Source: Sneathiella sp. P13V-1 | Lineage (GTDB): Bacteria > Pseudomonadota > Alphaproteobacteria > Sneathiellales > Sneathiellaceae | Direction of reading: 5' to 3' | NCBI RefSeq assembly: GCF_015143595.1 | Contig: NZ_WYEU01000002.1 | Location: forward strand, 992,001 to 1,056,000 | DNA length: 64,000 nucleotides | Shown: in pieces, positions 33,743 through 42,570 of the stretch | Numbering within the stretch: position 1 is the first letter of the stretch | How the letters are laid out: the number at the start of each line of letters is the position of its first letter | Translations under genes and position numbers: made by a program | Notes under the pieces: model-generated | What the model was told of the DNA's origin: nothing | Seen by the model: only the letters and a program-made list of their open reading frames with translations | Databases searched by the model: none

Positions 33743-34740
33743 TAGGCGTCTTCCAGCAAATGGCACGCAGCGAAACGGCCATTTTCATATTCCTTCAATT
33801 GAGGCTGATCTGTTTTGCATTTCTCTGTCGCGTAAGGACAACGCGGATGGAAATGACAACCAGATGGTGGATCCAATGGGGATGGGATTTCACCAGAAAT
33901 GGGTTGATAATCAAGTCCACGATTTTCAATACGCGGCACCTCTTTCAGGAGAGCTTCTGAATAAGGATGCAACGTTTTTTCAAACAGCTGGCTGGTTTCA
34001 GCCACCTCGACAATGCGGCCTAGATACATAATCACAACGCGGTCAGAGATATGCTCCACCACTGAAAGATCATGGCTGATGAACAGATAGGTCAGATCCA
34101 ATTCTTCACGCAGATCCATAAACAGGTTGATCACCTGTGCCTGAATGGAAACGTCAAGTGCCGCAATGGACTCGTCACATACCAGAAACTCAGGCTTTAC
34201 CGCCAATGCGCGGGCAATACCAATACGCTGACGCTGACCACCAGAGAACTGATGGGGATAGCGGCGGCGATATTCAGGGTCAAGCCCCACCTTTTCCATC
34301 ACCTCGGCCACATATTCTGCCTTTTTGGAAGCAGGAACAATACCGTGCACCACTGGCGCTTCACCGATGATGTCTTCCACTCGCATACGCGGGTTCAAAG
34401 ATGCAAACGGATCCTGAAAGATCATCTGGACACGAAGCGCGTCCTTCTTATTGGTTTTTGATGCTTCCGCACTAATGGAGTTTCCTTCAAGAAGAATATC
34501 CCCTGCAGTCATCGGCAGAATACCGGCGACCATGCGCCCAAGTGTGGATTTACCGCAGCCTGACTCGCCTACGAGGCCAACCACTTCACCTTTACCAATA
34601 TGGAAAGAGACGTCGTCCACTGCATGGACACGTTCTTCCTTGTTTTTAGCCCCAAGGGTGTTGGCTAACTTTGCCGCTATATCCAGTTTCTTAACAAACT
34701 GCTTGGAGACGTTCTTGATTTCGAGCATTGGCTTAGTCAT
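33742..34740 (-). CDS. Peptide-type ABC transporter ATP-binding protein (DppF/OppF-like)
   Basis: A 332-residue ATPase. Walker A GESGCGKST, signature FSGGQRQRIGIARAL, Walker B EFLVCDESIAALD and the H-loop FISHDLSVVEH are all present. The C-terminal oligopeptide/dipeptide extension with its Cys-rich HFHPRCPYATEKC motif follows. Its ATG shares the last base of the upstream ATPase stop codon (TGATG), so the start is at 34740 rather than the longer frame at 34770. It pairs with the 34740-35717 ATPase to power the DppBC-like permease. Confidence 0.94.
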   Translation of the reverse strand: MTKPMLEIKNVSKQFVKKLDIAAKLANTLGAKNKEERVHAVDDVSFHIGKGEVVGLVGESGCGKSTLGRMVAGILPMTAGDILLEGNSISAEASKTNKKDALRVQMIFQDPFASLNPRMRVEDIIGEAPVVHGIVPASKKAEYVAEVMEKVGLDPEYRRRYPHQFSGGQRQRIGIARALAVKPEFLVCDESIAALDVSIQAQVINLFMDLREELDLTYLFISHDLSVVEHISDRVVIMYLGRIVEVAETSQLFEKTLHPYSEALLKEVPRIENRGLDYQPISGEIPSPLDPPSGCHFHPRCPYATEKCKTDQPQLKEYENGRFAACHLLEDA

Positions 34741-35717
34741 CAGGATACCCCCACTTGTGGATGGCAACAACGAATAGCACGCCCCGGAACGGGGTTGGAA
34801 ATCTGCTGTTCCTGTTGGCAGGCGTCTGTCGCAAATTTACAGCGTGGCTGGAACGCACACCCTTTTGGCAGATTGAACAAAGATGGTGCCATACCCGGAA
34901 TTTGCTGCAGACGATGCCCTTTTGTATTATGGCCCGGAACTGATCCCAAAAGACCCAAAGTGTATGGATGAACGGGATTATCCAGAACGTCATCAATCGC
35001 GCCCTGCTCCACCACGCGGCCAGCATACATAACACTGATCTTATCAGCGAGGCCCGCGACCACAGCCAGATCATGGGTTACCCAGATCAATGCTGTGCCC
35101 GTTTCCCGGCATAGCTTCTGAGATTCATACAGGATCTGTCCTTGAATGGTCACATCAAGGGCTGTTGTTGGCTCGTCCGCGATAATCAGATCAGGTTTGT
35201 TCAAAAGCGCGATCGCGATCGCTACACGTTGACGCATACCGCCTGAGAACTGATGCGGATAAGCTCGCATACGCTCTTCAGCGGCTGGAATACCAACCTG
35301 TGCCAAAGCGTCACGAGACCTTTGACGCGCTGTTTCCTTATCCACCTTTTCATGGGCCTGAATGGTTTCGATCATCTGGGTATCAACCCGAAGAACCGGA
35401 TTGAGGGTCATCATCGGATCCTGAAAGATCATGGAGATACGCGCACCACGAAGTTCCTGCATCCGTTTGTCAGACGCCTGTAGCAAATCTTCCCCCTTAA
35501 AGAGGACCTTACCGCCGACAACTTTACCCGGCGCATCCACAAGTCCAAGGATGGAAAAACCGGTTACGGATTTACCGGAACCACTTTCCCCAACAAGGCC
35601 CATAATCTCGCCTTTGCCAACTGAGAAGCTGACGTCATTAATAGCCTTGGCAACCCCGTCTTTTGTAAAGAAGTGGGTTTCCAGATTTTGCACATCCAGA
35701 ATAGGAGTATCAGTCAT
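34740..35717 (-). CDS. Peptide-type ABC transporter ATP-binding protein (DppD/OppD-like)
   Basis: A 325-residue ATPase: Walker A GESGSGKSVTGFS, signature FSGGMRQRVAIAIAL, Walker B LIIADEPTTALD, H-loop WVTHDLAVVAG, and the C-terminal GCAFQPRCKFATDAC motif. The ATG at 35717 is eight bases from AGGAGG; a second ATG at 35723 lies only two bases from it. Product is one of two nucleotide-binding subunits of the operon. Confidence 0.94.
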   Translation of the reverse strand: MTDTPILDVQNLETHFFTKDGVAKAINDVSFSVGKGEIMGLVGESGSGKSVTGFSILGLVDAPGKVVGGKVLFKGEDLLQASDKRMQELRGARISMIFQDPMMTLNPVLRVDTQMIETIQAHEKVDKETARQRSRDALAQVGIPAAEERMRAYPHQFSGGMRQRVAIAIALLNKPDLIIADEPTTALDVTIQGQILYESQKLCRETGTALIWVTHDLAVVAGLADKISVMYAGRVVEQGAIDDVLDNPVHPYTLGLLGSVPGHNTKGHRLQQIPGMAPSLFNLPKGCAFQPRCKFATDACQQEQQISNPVPGRAIRCCHPQVGVS

Positions 35718-35729
35718 TCGCATCGCCTC

Positions 35730-36641
35730 CTATTTCTGCAAGCGTGGGTTAAGAACATCACGCAATTGGTCACCCACCAGATTGATGCTGACGATGGTAA
35801 GCAACAAGGCAATTCCCGGGAAGAAACTGATCCAGTATTTTCCGGACATCATATATTCAAAACCGTTGGAAATAAGCAGGCCAAGAGACGGTTCCGTAAT
35901 CGGAAGCCCCACACCCAAGAAGCTCAATGTTGCTTCCAGTGAAATGGCGTGCGCAGTTTGGACGGTGCCAATAACAATCAAAGGTGGCAGACAGTTAGGT
36001 AGCAAGTGACGCAGCAAAATACGGCGATCACTTAAGGCAAGACAAGTTGCCGCTTCCACATATTCCTTGCTTCGCTCTACCAAGGCGCTGGCACGCACAG
36101 TACGGGCATAGTAAGCCCACTGCACAATAACAAGGGCAACAATAATCTTATCGATCCCCTTACCCAAAGCAGCCAGAAGAATAAGTGCAACAAGAATAGC
36201 TGGGAAACTGAGCTGCAGATCCACGATGCGCATGATGATCGTATCCACACGGCCACCATAATAAGCAGCTGCCAACCCCATCACAGCACCAACGCAAAGT
36301 GCAACAACAGCGCTAACGACACCTACCCCCAGACTGATGCGCAGGCCGTAGAAGATAGAACTCAACAGTCCGCGGCCGGCACCATCGGTACCCAGTACAT
36401 AGGTAATACCAGACAGGCTTTCACTTCCGGGAGGAAGTTTACCATCCAGAATACTGACGGACGCCAAATCATACGGGTTCGTTGGAGAAATCCACGGCGC
36501 GAATACCGCAATTCCGACGATAATTAAGAGAACGATCAAAGCCGCCACTGCGATTTTGCTCTGGCAGAAGTCGGACCAGATGCGCTTCATCGGGCTTTCA
36601 ATCGGGGCCATTTTAATGGCGTTTTCTGTTGTATCAGCCAT
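35730..36641 (-). CDS. Peptide-type ABC transporter permease (DppC-like)
   Basis: A 303-residue membrane protein with six predicted segments. After an N-terminal cytoplasmic tail it shows the OppC-type start (AVAALIVLLIIVGIAVFAPWISP) and YVLGTDGAGRGLLSSIFYGLRISLGVG. The EAA loop reads EYVEAATCLALSDRRILLRHLLPN. The ATG at 36641 follows AAGGG. It forms the transmembrane pair with the 36646 gene. Confidence 0.92.
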   Translation of the reverse strand: MADTTENAIKMAPIESPMKRIWSDFCQSKIAVAALIVLLIIVGIAVFAPWISPTNPYDLASVSILDGKLPPGSESLSGITYVLGTDGAGRGLLSSIFYGLRISLGVGVVSAVVALCVGAVMGLAAAYYGGRVDTIIMRIVDLQLSFPAILVALILLAALGKGIDKIIVALVIVQWAYYARTVRASALVERSKEYVEAATCLALSDRRILLRHLLPNCLPPLIVIGTVQTAHAISLEATLSFLGVGLPITEPSLGLLISNGFEYMMSGKYWISFFPGIALLLTIVSINLVGDQLRDVLNPRLQK

Positions 36642-36645
36642 CAAC

Positions 36646-37623
36646 TTACCCTTTCAGATCCTGAAGCCGGACCCGTGGATCCAGAATTGAATACATCACA
36701 TCAACAATCAGGTTGATCACAACAAAAATGACCACAATCACCATCAGATAAGCCACCACTAACGGGCGATCCAGGTTGTGAAGGGCATCGATAATCAGCT
36801 TACCCATTCCCGGCCACGAGAAGACAGTTTCCGTTACAACGGAAAACGCAATCAGGCCGCCAAATTCAAGGCCGAGCACTGTCACAACCGGGATCATGAT
36901 GTTTTTCATCAAGTGAACAAAAATGATACGGGACTGGCTAAGGCCCTTGGCACGGGCAAATTTAATATATTCCTGGTGTACAACTTCGCGCGTTCCGGCG
37001 CGCGCCAGTCGGATGACCAGTGACATTTTGAATAACGACAGGTTGAGCGCCGGTAACAACAGATGGGACCATCCATCTAACGTTAAGAAGCTAAACTCAA
37101 CACCGAACAGGGTTTCTGTGTCTCCTCGTCCAAATGAGGGGAGCCATCCCATCATCACTGAGAAGAACATGATCATCATCAACCCGACCCAGAAGGTGGG
37201 GAGACTGAACCCCAAAATAGAGCTTGCCATAATGGTCTTGGAGATTTTGCTATCCGGCTTCAATCCCGCAAATACACCAAGTGGAATACCGATAATCACA
37301 GCCATGCCAAGTGCGGCAATCGCCAGCTCAAAAGTCGCTGGAATACGCTGTACAACAAGTTTCAAAGCCGGTTCGTTAAAGATGAAGGAATTACCCAAAT
37401 CCCCCTTAAGGGCATTCATCAGGAAGAACCAGTATTGTTCATGAAGGGGGCGATCGAGCCCCAGATCGCGGATAACCCGCTCGATTTCCGCTTGGTCGGC
37501 CTCTGGATTGATCAGCATATCAACCGGATCACCGACGATATGGACACCAACATACACGAGGAGTGACATGATCCAGACCACAAGCAGGGCCTGCATCAAG
37601 CGGCGTATAATGAAAACGGACAT
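36646..37623 (-). CDS. Peptide-type ABC transporter permease (DppB-like)
   Basis: A 325-residue permease. MSVFIIRRLMQALLVVWIMS is the standard DppB start; the early periplasmic loop has DPVDMLINPEA and LGLDRPLHEQYWFF. The EAA motif reads YIKFARAKGLSQSRIIFVHLMKN, and SWPGMGKLIIDALHNLDRP is at the C-terminal end. GGAGAGGG precedes the ATG. A hairpin separates it from the binding-protein gene upstream. Confidence 0.93.
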   Translation of the reverse strand: MSVFIIRRLMQALLVVWIMSLLVYVGVHIVGDPVDMLINPEADQAEIERVIRDLGLDRPLHEQYWFFLMNALKGDLGNSFIFNEPALKLVVQRIPATFELAIAALGMAVIIGIPLGVFAGLKPDSKISKTIMASSILGFSLPTFWVGLMMIMFFSVMMGWLPSFGRGDTETLFGVEFSFLTLDGWSHLLLPALNLSLFKMSLVIRLARAGTREVVHQEYIKFARAKGLSQSRIIFVHLMKNIMIPVVTVLGLEFGGLIAFSVVTETVFSWPGMGKLIIDALHNLDRPLVVAYLMVIVVIFVVINLIVDVMYSILDPRVRLQDLKG

Positions 37624-37648
37624 GCGTCCCTCTCCGCTCTAGAAAAGT

Positions 37649-37671
37649 GGGGCAACCTAAACGGCTGCCCC
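37649..37671 (-). promoter_or_regulatory. Intercistronic hairpin between binding protein and permease genes
   Basis: Stem GGGGCA / TGCCCC with an 11-base loop, followed leftward by ACTTTTC. It lies directly after the binding-protein stop codon and may act as partial terminator or mRNA 3' stabiliser. Confidence 0.5.
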
Positions 37672-37680
37672 TTTTTGATT

Positions 37681-39273
37681 TTACTTGGAACTGTGGATGA
37701 GGTTGATTTGGGTACGCTCATCCGTACGCGCTGTATAGGCGATGCCTTTACGCGCAGCCCAGGTGTTTACCTGGTAGTGAAGTGGGATAATACCCTGCAG
37801 CTCACCGATACCCAGTTCAGTGGCTTTAATCAGAAGATCTTCACGTTTCTTCGCATCAACAGTTGTCAGTGCTTCTTCTACCATTGCGTCAAATTTCGCG
37901 TTGGAGAAGCGACCACGGTTGGAAGAACCGAAACCTTTTGATTTGTCATATGTGTGAAGTAGGGAACGAAGTGGTGAAGAAGCTTCACCTGTACCTGAAC
38001 CCCAGCCAACCAGAACAAAGCTAAATTCTGGAAGACCACCTTCTGCACCACGGGATGCACGCTTGAAGTATACAGATTTTGGCATTGTTTCAGGTGTTGC
38101 TTCAATACCAGCTGCGCTCAGCATCTGAGAGACAGCTTCTGCAATTTTCGCATCGTTGATATAACGATCATTTGGACCGTGAAGAGTGATCTTAAATCCA
38201 TCTGGGTAACCAGCTTCAGCAAGAAGCTTCTTCGCACCTGCCGGATCGTATTTTTCAGGTGGCATGTTGGCAGAAACACCAAAGAAGCCATCTGGAAGAA
38301 GCTGACCGGCTGGAACGGCAACGCCTTCCATCACACGCTCAACGATCAGATCACGGCTGATTGCCATGGACAGCGCTTTACGAACACGTGCATCCATCAA
38401 TGGGTTCTTGATTTTAGAACCATCTTTGGCAGTTACGTGAGGGCTGTCTTCACGGAACTGGTCCATGTGAAGGTAAATAACGCGGTTTGAAATACCCTGG
38501 CTCAGCTGAAGTTTGCTGTTGCCTTTCAGGCGTTCAATATCGGTTGGCGGTACATTTTCAATAAAGTCAACGTCACCTGCCAGAAGGGCAGCAACACGAC
38601 CTGGGCCAGATTTAATCGGCTTAACTGTGACTTTGTCCCACTCAGGAACTTCACCCCAGTAGTTTTCGTTCTTTACAAGTTCGATAACATCACCAGGCAC
38701 CCATTTTACAAATTTAAATGGTCCAGTACCAACTGTTGCTTTACCGGAGTTAAAGTCAGCAGTTGTCGCGCCTTCGGCTGCTTTCTTGGAAATAATCGCA
38801 ACGTTAGACACATCCTGAGGCATCAAAGGATATGGTTTTTCCGTTTTGATCTGGACTGTGTAGTCGTCGATTTTCGTCATCGTTTTGCCTTTTGTAAATG
38901 TGGCAAAACTGGATGGTGAATTTGGAACGTCTGGTGCACGCATCCACGTGAAAATCACATCGTCAGCTGTAAAAGGTGAACCATCGTGGAATTTTACGCC
39001 CTTGCGCAATTTAAATTCCCAAGTCAGTTCATCAATTGCTTTCCATTCTGTTGCAAGACCAGGCAGCAGTGCCTGCTTTGCGTCTTGTTCAATCAGACGG
39101 CTGAAGATATTCGCTGACATCGCATTGTTTGGTGTCAGGTTGTGATAATGCGGATCGATAGATGAAGGTTCGCTACCCAAACCAACAACAAGATCAGCAG
39201 CGTATGCAGTACCCATAGCGAAAGACGCAACGGCTGCGATTGCAGTCGCTTTCAACATCTTTTTAAGTTTCAT
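37681..39273 (-). CDS. Peptide-type ABC transporter substrate-binding protein (family 5)
   Basis: A 530-residue periplasmic protein (SBP_bac_5). The signal peptide ends at AYAADL. The body contains GLGSEPSSIDPHYHNLTPN, EWKAIDELTWEFKLRKGVKF then HDGSPFTADDVIFTWMR, VGTGPFKFVKWVPGD, NENYWG, RKALSMAISRDLIVERVMEG and AKKLLAEAGYPDGF, all typical of dipeptide/oligopeptide binding proteins. The start is the ATG at 39273 after GGGAGAG; the open frame to 39435 lacks a signal-compatible start. First gene of the operon and divergent from a LysR gene. Confidence 0.93.
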   Translation of the reverse strand: MKLKKMLKATAIAAVASFAMGTAYAADLVVGLGSEPSSIDPHYHNLTPNNAMSANIFSRLIEQDAKQALLPGLATEWKAIDELTWEFKLRKGVKFHDGSPFTADDVIFTWMRAPDVPNSPSSFATFTKGKTMTKIDDYTVQIKTEKPYPLMPQDVSNVAIISKKAAEGATTADFNSGKATVGTGPFKFVKWVPGDVIELVKNENYWGEVPEWDKVTVKPIKSGPGRVAALLAGDVDFIENVPPTDIERLKGNSKLQLSQGISNRVIYLHMDQFREDSPHVTAKDGSKIKNPLMDARVRKALSMAISRDLIVERVMEGVAVPAGQLLPDGFFGVSANMPPEKYDPAGAKKLLAEAGYPDGFKITLHGPNDRYINDAKIAEAVSQMLSAAGIEATPETMPKSVYFKRASRGAEGGLPEFSFVLVGWGSGTGEASSPLRSLLHTYDKSKGFGSSNRGRFSNAKFDAMVEEALTTVDAKKREDLLIKATELGIGELQGIIPLHYQVNTWAARKGIAYTARTDERTQINLIHSSK

Positions 39274-39444
39274 AGTGCTCTCCCTGTATGAATAAAATCC
39301 AGCGGCTACCTTGTCGGCCAGACTCACCAGATTCCTCAAGCTCGATAACCTCGCGCACGCGCGAAGCCCATCCTCTCCCGCTTGCCGCTGATACTGAATC
39401 CCCATCTCAACAACACGCATTAGCTGATGTTCCAAAAATTATTT

Positions 39445-39493
39445 CATAACAATTTCGCATTTGCAATTTATTTTTTCATGCAATATTGTTATG
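39445..39493. promoter_or_regulatory. Putative operator in the divergent LysR / ABC intergenic region
   Basis: Perfect 9-bp inverted repeat CATAACAAT (39445-39453) and ATTGTTATG (39485-39493) with a 31-base centre, set in AT-rich DNA with further TTGCAT/ATGCAA copies. Probably bound by the 39552 LysR protein or part of the back-to-back promoters. The symmetry is seen; binding is inferred. Confidence 0.45.
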
Positions 39494-39551
39494 CAAAATA
39501 AGGAAGCAAGATTACATTCTTGCATAGACAAGCATAAGATCGGTCGAAACC

Positions 39552-40508
39552 GTGCTACCTAATGTCAGTTTAAGAGAATTACAAATCCTGAGGGAAACCA
39601 TATCCCTTCAATCGGCGACCCGTGCGGCGAATCGTCTTGGGATTTCTCAGCCTGCCGTCAGCCGCGCCCTTTCCCGTCTGGAAGAGCGCTTGGATCTGGT
39701 TCTTTTTGACAGAAAAGATCGCAAACTTATTCCAACACAGGCTGCTTTTGCCCTTAACGAACAACTGACCCCGGTCTTCACCAGCCTGGAGAATGTCGCC
39801 CACTTCTCTCCTGAAACTAAATCAGAGAATGTAGAAAAACTGAAAATTGTCGCTCCGACAACTTTCTGCATTCACCTCGTAATGCCGCTCATTTCTGAAT
39901 TTATGAAAGAACATCCGCAAGTTCGATTTGAAATTGATATTGGCTCCTCACAGGAGTGCATTGCAAAAGTGGCGTCAGGGGAATCTGATATCGGTATCTC
40001 CAACACGCACCTCACCCATGACGGGATTAAATTTTCATCCATCCATGTGTGTGACGCTGTCTGTGTAATGCCTAAAGATCATCCGCTCACTAAAAAGAAA
40101 GTCATCGAAGCAAAGGACATTGCTGATTACAACATCGTTGCCATCTCCAAATCCATGTCCAGCCGGCATTTCTTTGACAGATCTTTAGAAAAAGCGGGTG
40201 TAGAACCCAAAATGATTGCGGAGGTTTCCGCCTCCTATACTGCGTGTCAACTTATTGCTGATGGTCTTGGTATCGGCGTCATTAACCCATTTCCCACCTT
40301 AATTGGTAGCTTTGGCCATCTTGAAGCACGACCTTTCACCCCAAGCCACACTTATGACACCAGGGTCATTACATCAGTCTATAATCAACCGAGTTGGTTA
40401 ATGCAGAAATTTATCACTTCTTTACGAGAAACCACCCAAAGGCAGTGGGCAGAATGCGCAAAGACATTCGACCTCCCCCTTACCCCAAAAGGACATCAAG
40501 GATCATGA
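39552..40508 (+). CDS. LysR-type regulator of the peptide ABC / deacylase cluster
   Basis: A 318-residue LysR-family regulator. The helix-turn-helix reads ETISLQSATRAANRLGISQPAVSRALSRLEERL, and the effector domain has VAPTTFCIHLVMPLISEFMKEHPQVRFEI, GESDIGISNTHL and IADGLGIGVINPFP. The start is a GTG at 39552 without a clear Shine-Dalgarno. It overlaps the aspartoacylase-like gene by four bases (ATGA) and is divergent from the ABC operon. It most likely senses the transported substrate or its deacylated product and controls both transcripts. Confidence 0.88.
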   Translation: MLPNVSLRELQILRETISLQSATRAANRLGISQPAVSRALSRLEERLDLVLFDRKDRKLIPTQAAFALNEQLTPVFTSLENVAHFSPETKSENVEKLKIVAPTTFCIHLVMPLISEFMKEHPQVRFEIDIGSSQECIAKVASGESDIGISNTHLTHDGIKFSSIHVCDAVCVMPKDHPLTKKKVIEAKDIADYNIVAISKSMSSRHFFDRSLEKAGVEPKMIAEVSASYTACQLIADGLGIGVINPFPTLIGSFGHLEARPFTPSHTYDTRVITSVYNQPSWLMQKFITSLRETTQRQWAECAKTFDLPLTPKGHQGS

Positions 40509-41461
40509 GCGAAGATACAATTAAATATGCTGTTGAATTGCCAAAAGTTGACATTTCAGCTTATGAAGAAGGCAACCGTGGCATTCCATATGTCACAACC
40601 TTCGACAGTGGTATTGAGGGTGATAACATCCTGATCATGGCGGTGACACATGGTAATGAAATCTGTGGCCCGATTGTTCTGGATTTTCTCTTCAAAAACA
40701 ATGTTCGCCCTAAAAAAGGTAAACTCACTCTTGCATTCAGTAATGTGGCTGCCTTTGAAAGTTTCGATAATGACGCCCCTGAAAAATCCAGGTTCGTCGA
40801 CGAGGACATGAACCGTGTCTGGAGTGCGGATGTGCTTGACGGGGATCGTGTGACAACGGAAACCACCCGCGCCCGTCAAATCCGCCAGATCGTCGAAGAA
40901 GCCGATTTTATTTTCGACATTCATTCCATGCAGACCGCCATTGAACCGCTGATGATTTGTGGCCCTCTCGAAAAAGGTCGTCAATATGCACGTGAACTCG
41001 GTGTTCCCGAATTTATTGTATCCGACGCTGGCCATGCCGCCGGTACACGCATGCGCGACTATGCGGATTTTGGAAATCCTGACAGCCCGAAGAACGCACT
41101 TCTTCTTGAAGCGGGACAGCACTGGGCGAAGTCCAGTGGTGACGTAGCACTGGATGCGACCATTCGTTATCTGAAAATGCATGATGTCATTGATCAGGAT
41201 GCCTTTAGCGAGCACGAAATTCCAAATCCACCAAAGCAGAAACTAATCGTCGTTACGGATGCCGTGACTATCAAAAACGGCAGTTTTAAATTTGCTGAAC
41301 CCTTTATCGGTTTTGAATGCCTTGAAAAAGCAGGAACAGTGATTGGCTGGGATGGTGATGAGGAAGTCGTCACACCATATGATAACTGCGTTCTGGTGAT
41401 GCCAAGCCGTCGCCAAAAAGTTGGCGATACTGCTGTCCGTCTTGGGCGATTGGAAGACTGA
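40505..41461 (+). CDS. Succinylglutamate desuccinylase / aspartoacylase family protein
   Basis: A 318-residue M14-type zinc amidohydrolase. THGNE (metal His and Glu) is near residue 43, DEDMNRVW near 98, FDIHSMQTAIEP supplies the third metal ligand, and LLLEAGQHW holds the catalytic Glu. A C-terminal beta domain follows. AstE and aspartoacylase cleave N-succinylglutamate and N-acetylaspartate; the substrate here is unproven. The ATG at 40505 overlaps the LysR stop (ATGA), so co-translation with the regulator and divergence from the HutG-containing ABC operon place it in the same uptake-and-deacylation pathway. Its stop is two bases from that of the convergent 41464 gene. Confidence 0.86.
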   Translation: MSEDTIKYAVELPKVDISAYEEGNRGIPYVTTFDSGIEGDNILIMAVTHGNEICGPIVLDFLFKNNVRPKKGKLTLAFSNVAAFESFDNDAPEKSRFVDEDMNRVWSADVLDGDRVTTETTRARQIRQIVEEADFIFDIHSMQTAIEPLMICGPLEKGRQYARELGVPEFIVSDAGHAAGTRMRDYADFGNPDSPKNALLLEAGQHWAKSSGDVALDATIRYLKMHDVIDQDAFSEHEIPNPPKQKLIVVTDAVTIKNGSFKFAEPFIGFECLEKAGTVIGWDGDEEVVTPYDNCVLVMPSRRQKVGDTAVRLGRLED

Positions 41462-41463
41462 TC

Positions 41464-42570
41464 TTAAGGTTGTTGATATGTGACCCGATAAATAACATCG
41501 GAATAATCATCGGATATCAACAATGACCCATCGGGAAGTTCTTCAAGGTCAACCGGCCGTCCAAGGACTTCCCCATCTGGCCTCAGCCACCCATCAATAA
41601 AAACAGTGTTTGAGACAGCATTGCCCTTGTCGTCAAACTGTACATTGACGATGCGATACCCAATAGGATCTGTTCTGTTCCAGCTGCCCCGCTGCGCAAC
41701 AAAAGCACTTTTCTGGTATTTCTTTGGAAAGCCATTCCCTTCGTAGAAATCAATGCCAAGTGACGCCACATGGGCGGCAAAATTCACCTGCGGCACTATC
41801 GGATTTGACGGTTTTACAGCATTTGCAAATTGCGGATAAGGAATGTTGTTTCCATACAAAAACGGATAACCGTAGTGATCTCCGGCCTTATCTACGCGAT
41901 TAAGTTCATCGGGCGGTATGTCATCGCCAAGATTGTCGCCGCCATTATCGGTGAAGTACATTTTGCCACTATCAGGATGCCAATCAAACCCAACCGAATT
42001 ACGTACCCCTTTTGCATATATGCTAGGTCGCCAATTGACAGGATCGAAACGCAGTATTGTGCCCTCAACACCCTTTACTTCGCAGATGTTGCAAGGTGCC
42101 CCAACGGCCACGTAATAGGTACCATCAGGCCCAAATCCAGCATAACGCCATCCGTGATGACGACGATCAGGCAGTAGTCCTGCCTTTACAAGAATTTGCC
42201 GTTTTCCGTTTTTCAAAATCCGAATGACACGATGCTGCTCAGCAATCACAAGATTGCCATCCTTATCTAGATCAATTCCGTTTGCCACATTCAGGTCATT
42301 GGCAAAAACTTCGACTGGGCCGGCTGTATAGTTTTTTTTCTGCAGATCAATCTTATAAATGCGACTACTGCGCGTCCCCACAAACACAGATTGATTATCT
42401 GGTGAGAGTCTAATTGTTCTGGCGCCCGGTACGTCTGCCCATTTTTCAATTTTAAATCCGGCAGGTAAATTAAGTTTGCTCAGATCATTCGCGCTTGCAG
42501 GCAATGCAACACCCGCAATCACTCCAAATATAATCCAGTTTTTGAATTTTCTGAGCGTCTTAATCACCAT
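41464..42570 (-). CDS. PQQ-type sugar dehydrogenase / sorbosone dehydrogenase-like beta-propeller
   Basis: A 368-residue exported protein. An N-terminal hydrophobic signal ends at ASANDL. The body is a six-bladed propeller of the soluble glucose/L-sorbosone dehydrogenase (GSDH) type: LPAGFKIEKWADVPGARTI, FANDLNVANGIDLDKDGNLVI, HHGWRYAGFGPDG, and WHPDSGKMYFTDNGGDNLGDDIPPDELN, with FIDGWLRPDGEVLGRPVDLEE near the end. Members use PQQ on aldoses or related sugars in the periplasm; many have no proven activity and no PQQ synthesis gene is in this window. Its ATG shares one base with the stop of the phosphatase gene (TAATGG). Confidence 0.85.
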   Translation of the reverse strand: MVIKTLRKFKNWIIFGVIAGVALPASANDLSKLNLPAGFKIEKWADVPGARTIRLSPDNQSVFVGTRSSRIYKIDLQKKNYTAGPVEVFANDLNVANGIDLDKDGNLVIAEQHRVIRILKNGKRQILVKAGLLPDRRHHGWRYAGFGPDGTYYVAVGAPCNICEVKGVEGTILRFDPVNWRPSIYAKGVRNSVGFDWHPDSGKMYFTDNGGDNLGDDIPPDELNRVDKAGDHYGYPFLYGNNIPYPQFANAVKPSNPIVPQVNFAAHVASLGIDFYEGNGFPKKYQKSAFVAQRGSWNRTDPIGYRIVNVQFDDKGNAVSNTVFIDGWLRPDGEVLGRPVDLEELPDGSLLISDDYSDVIYRVTYQQP

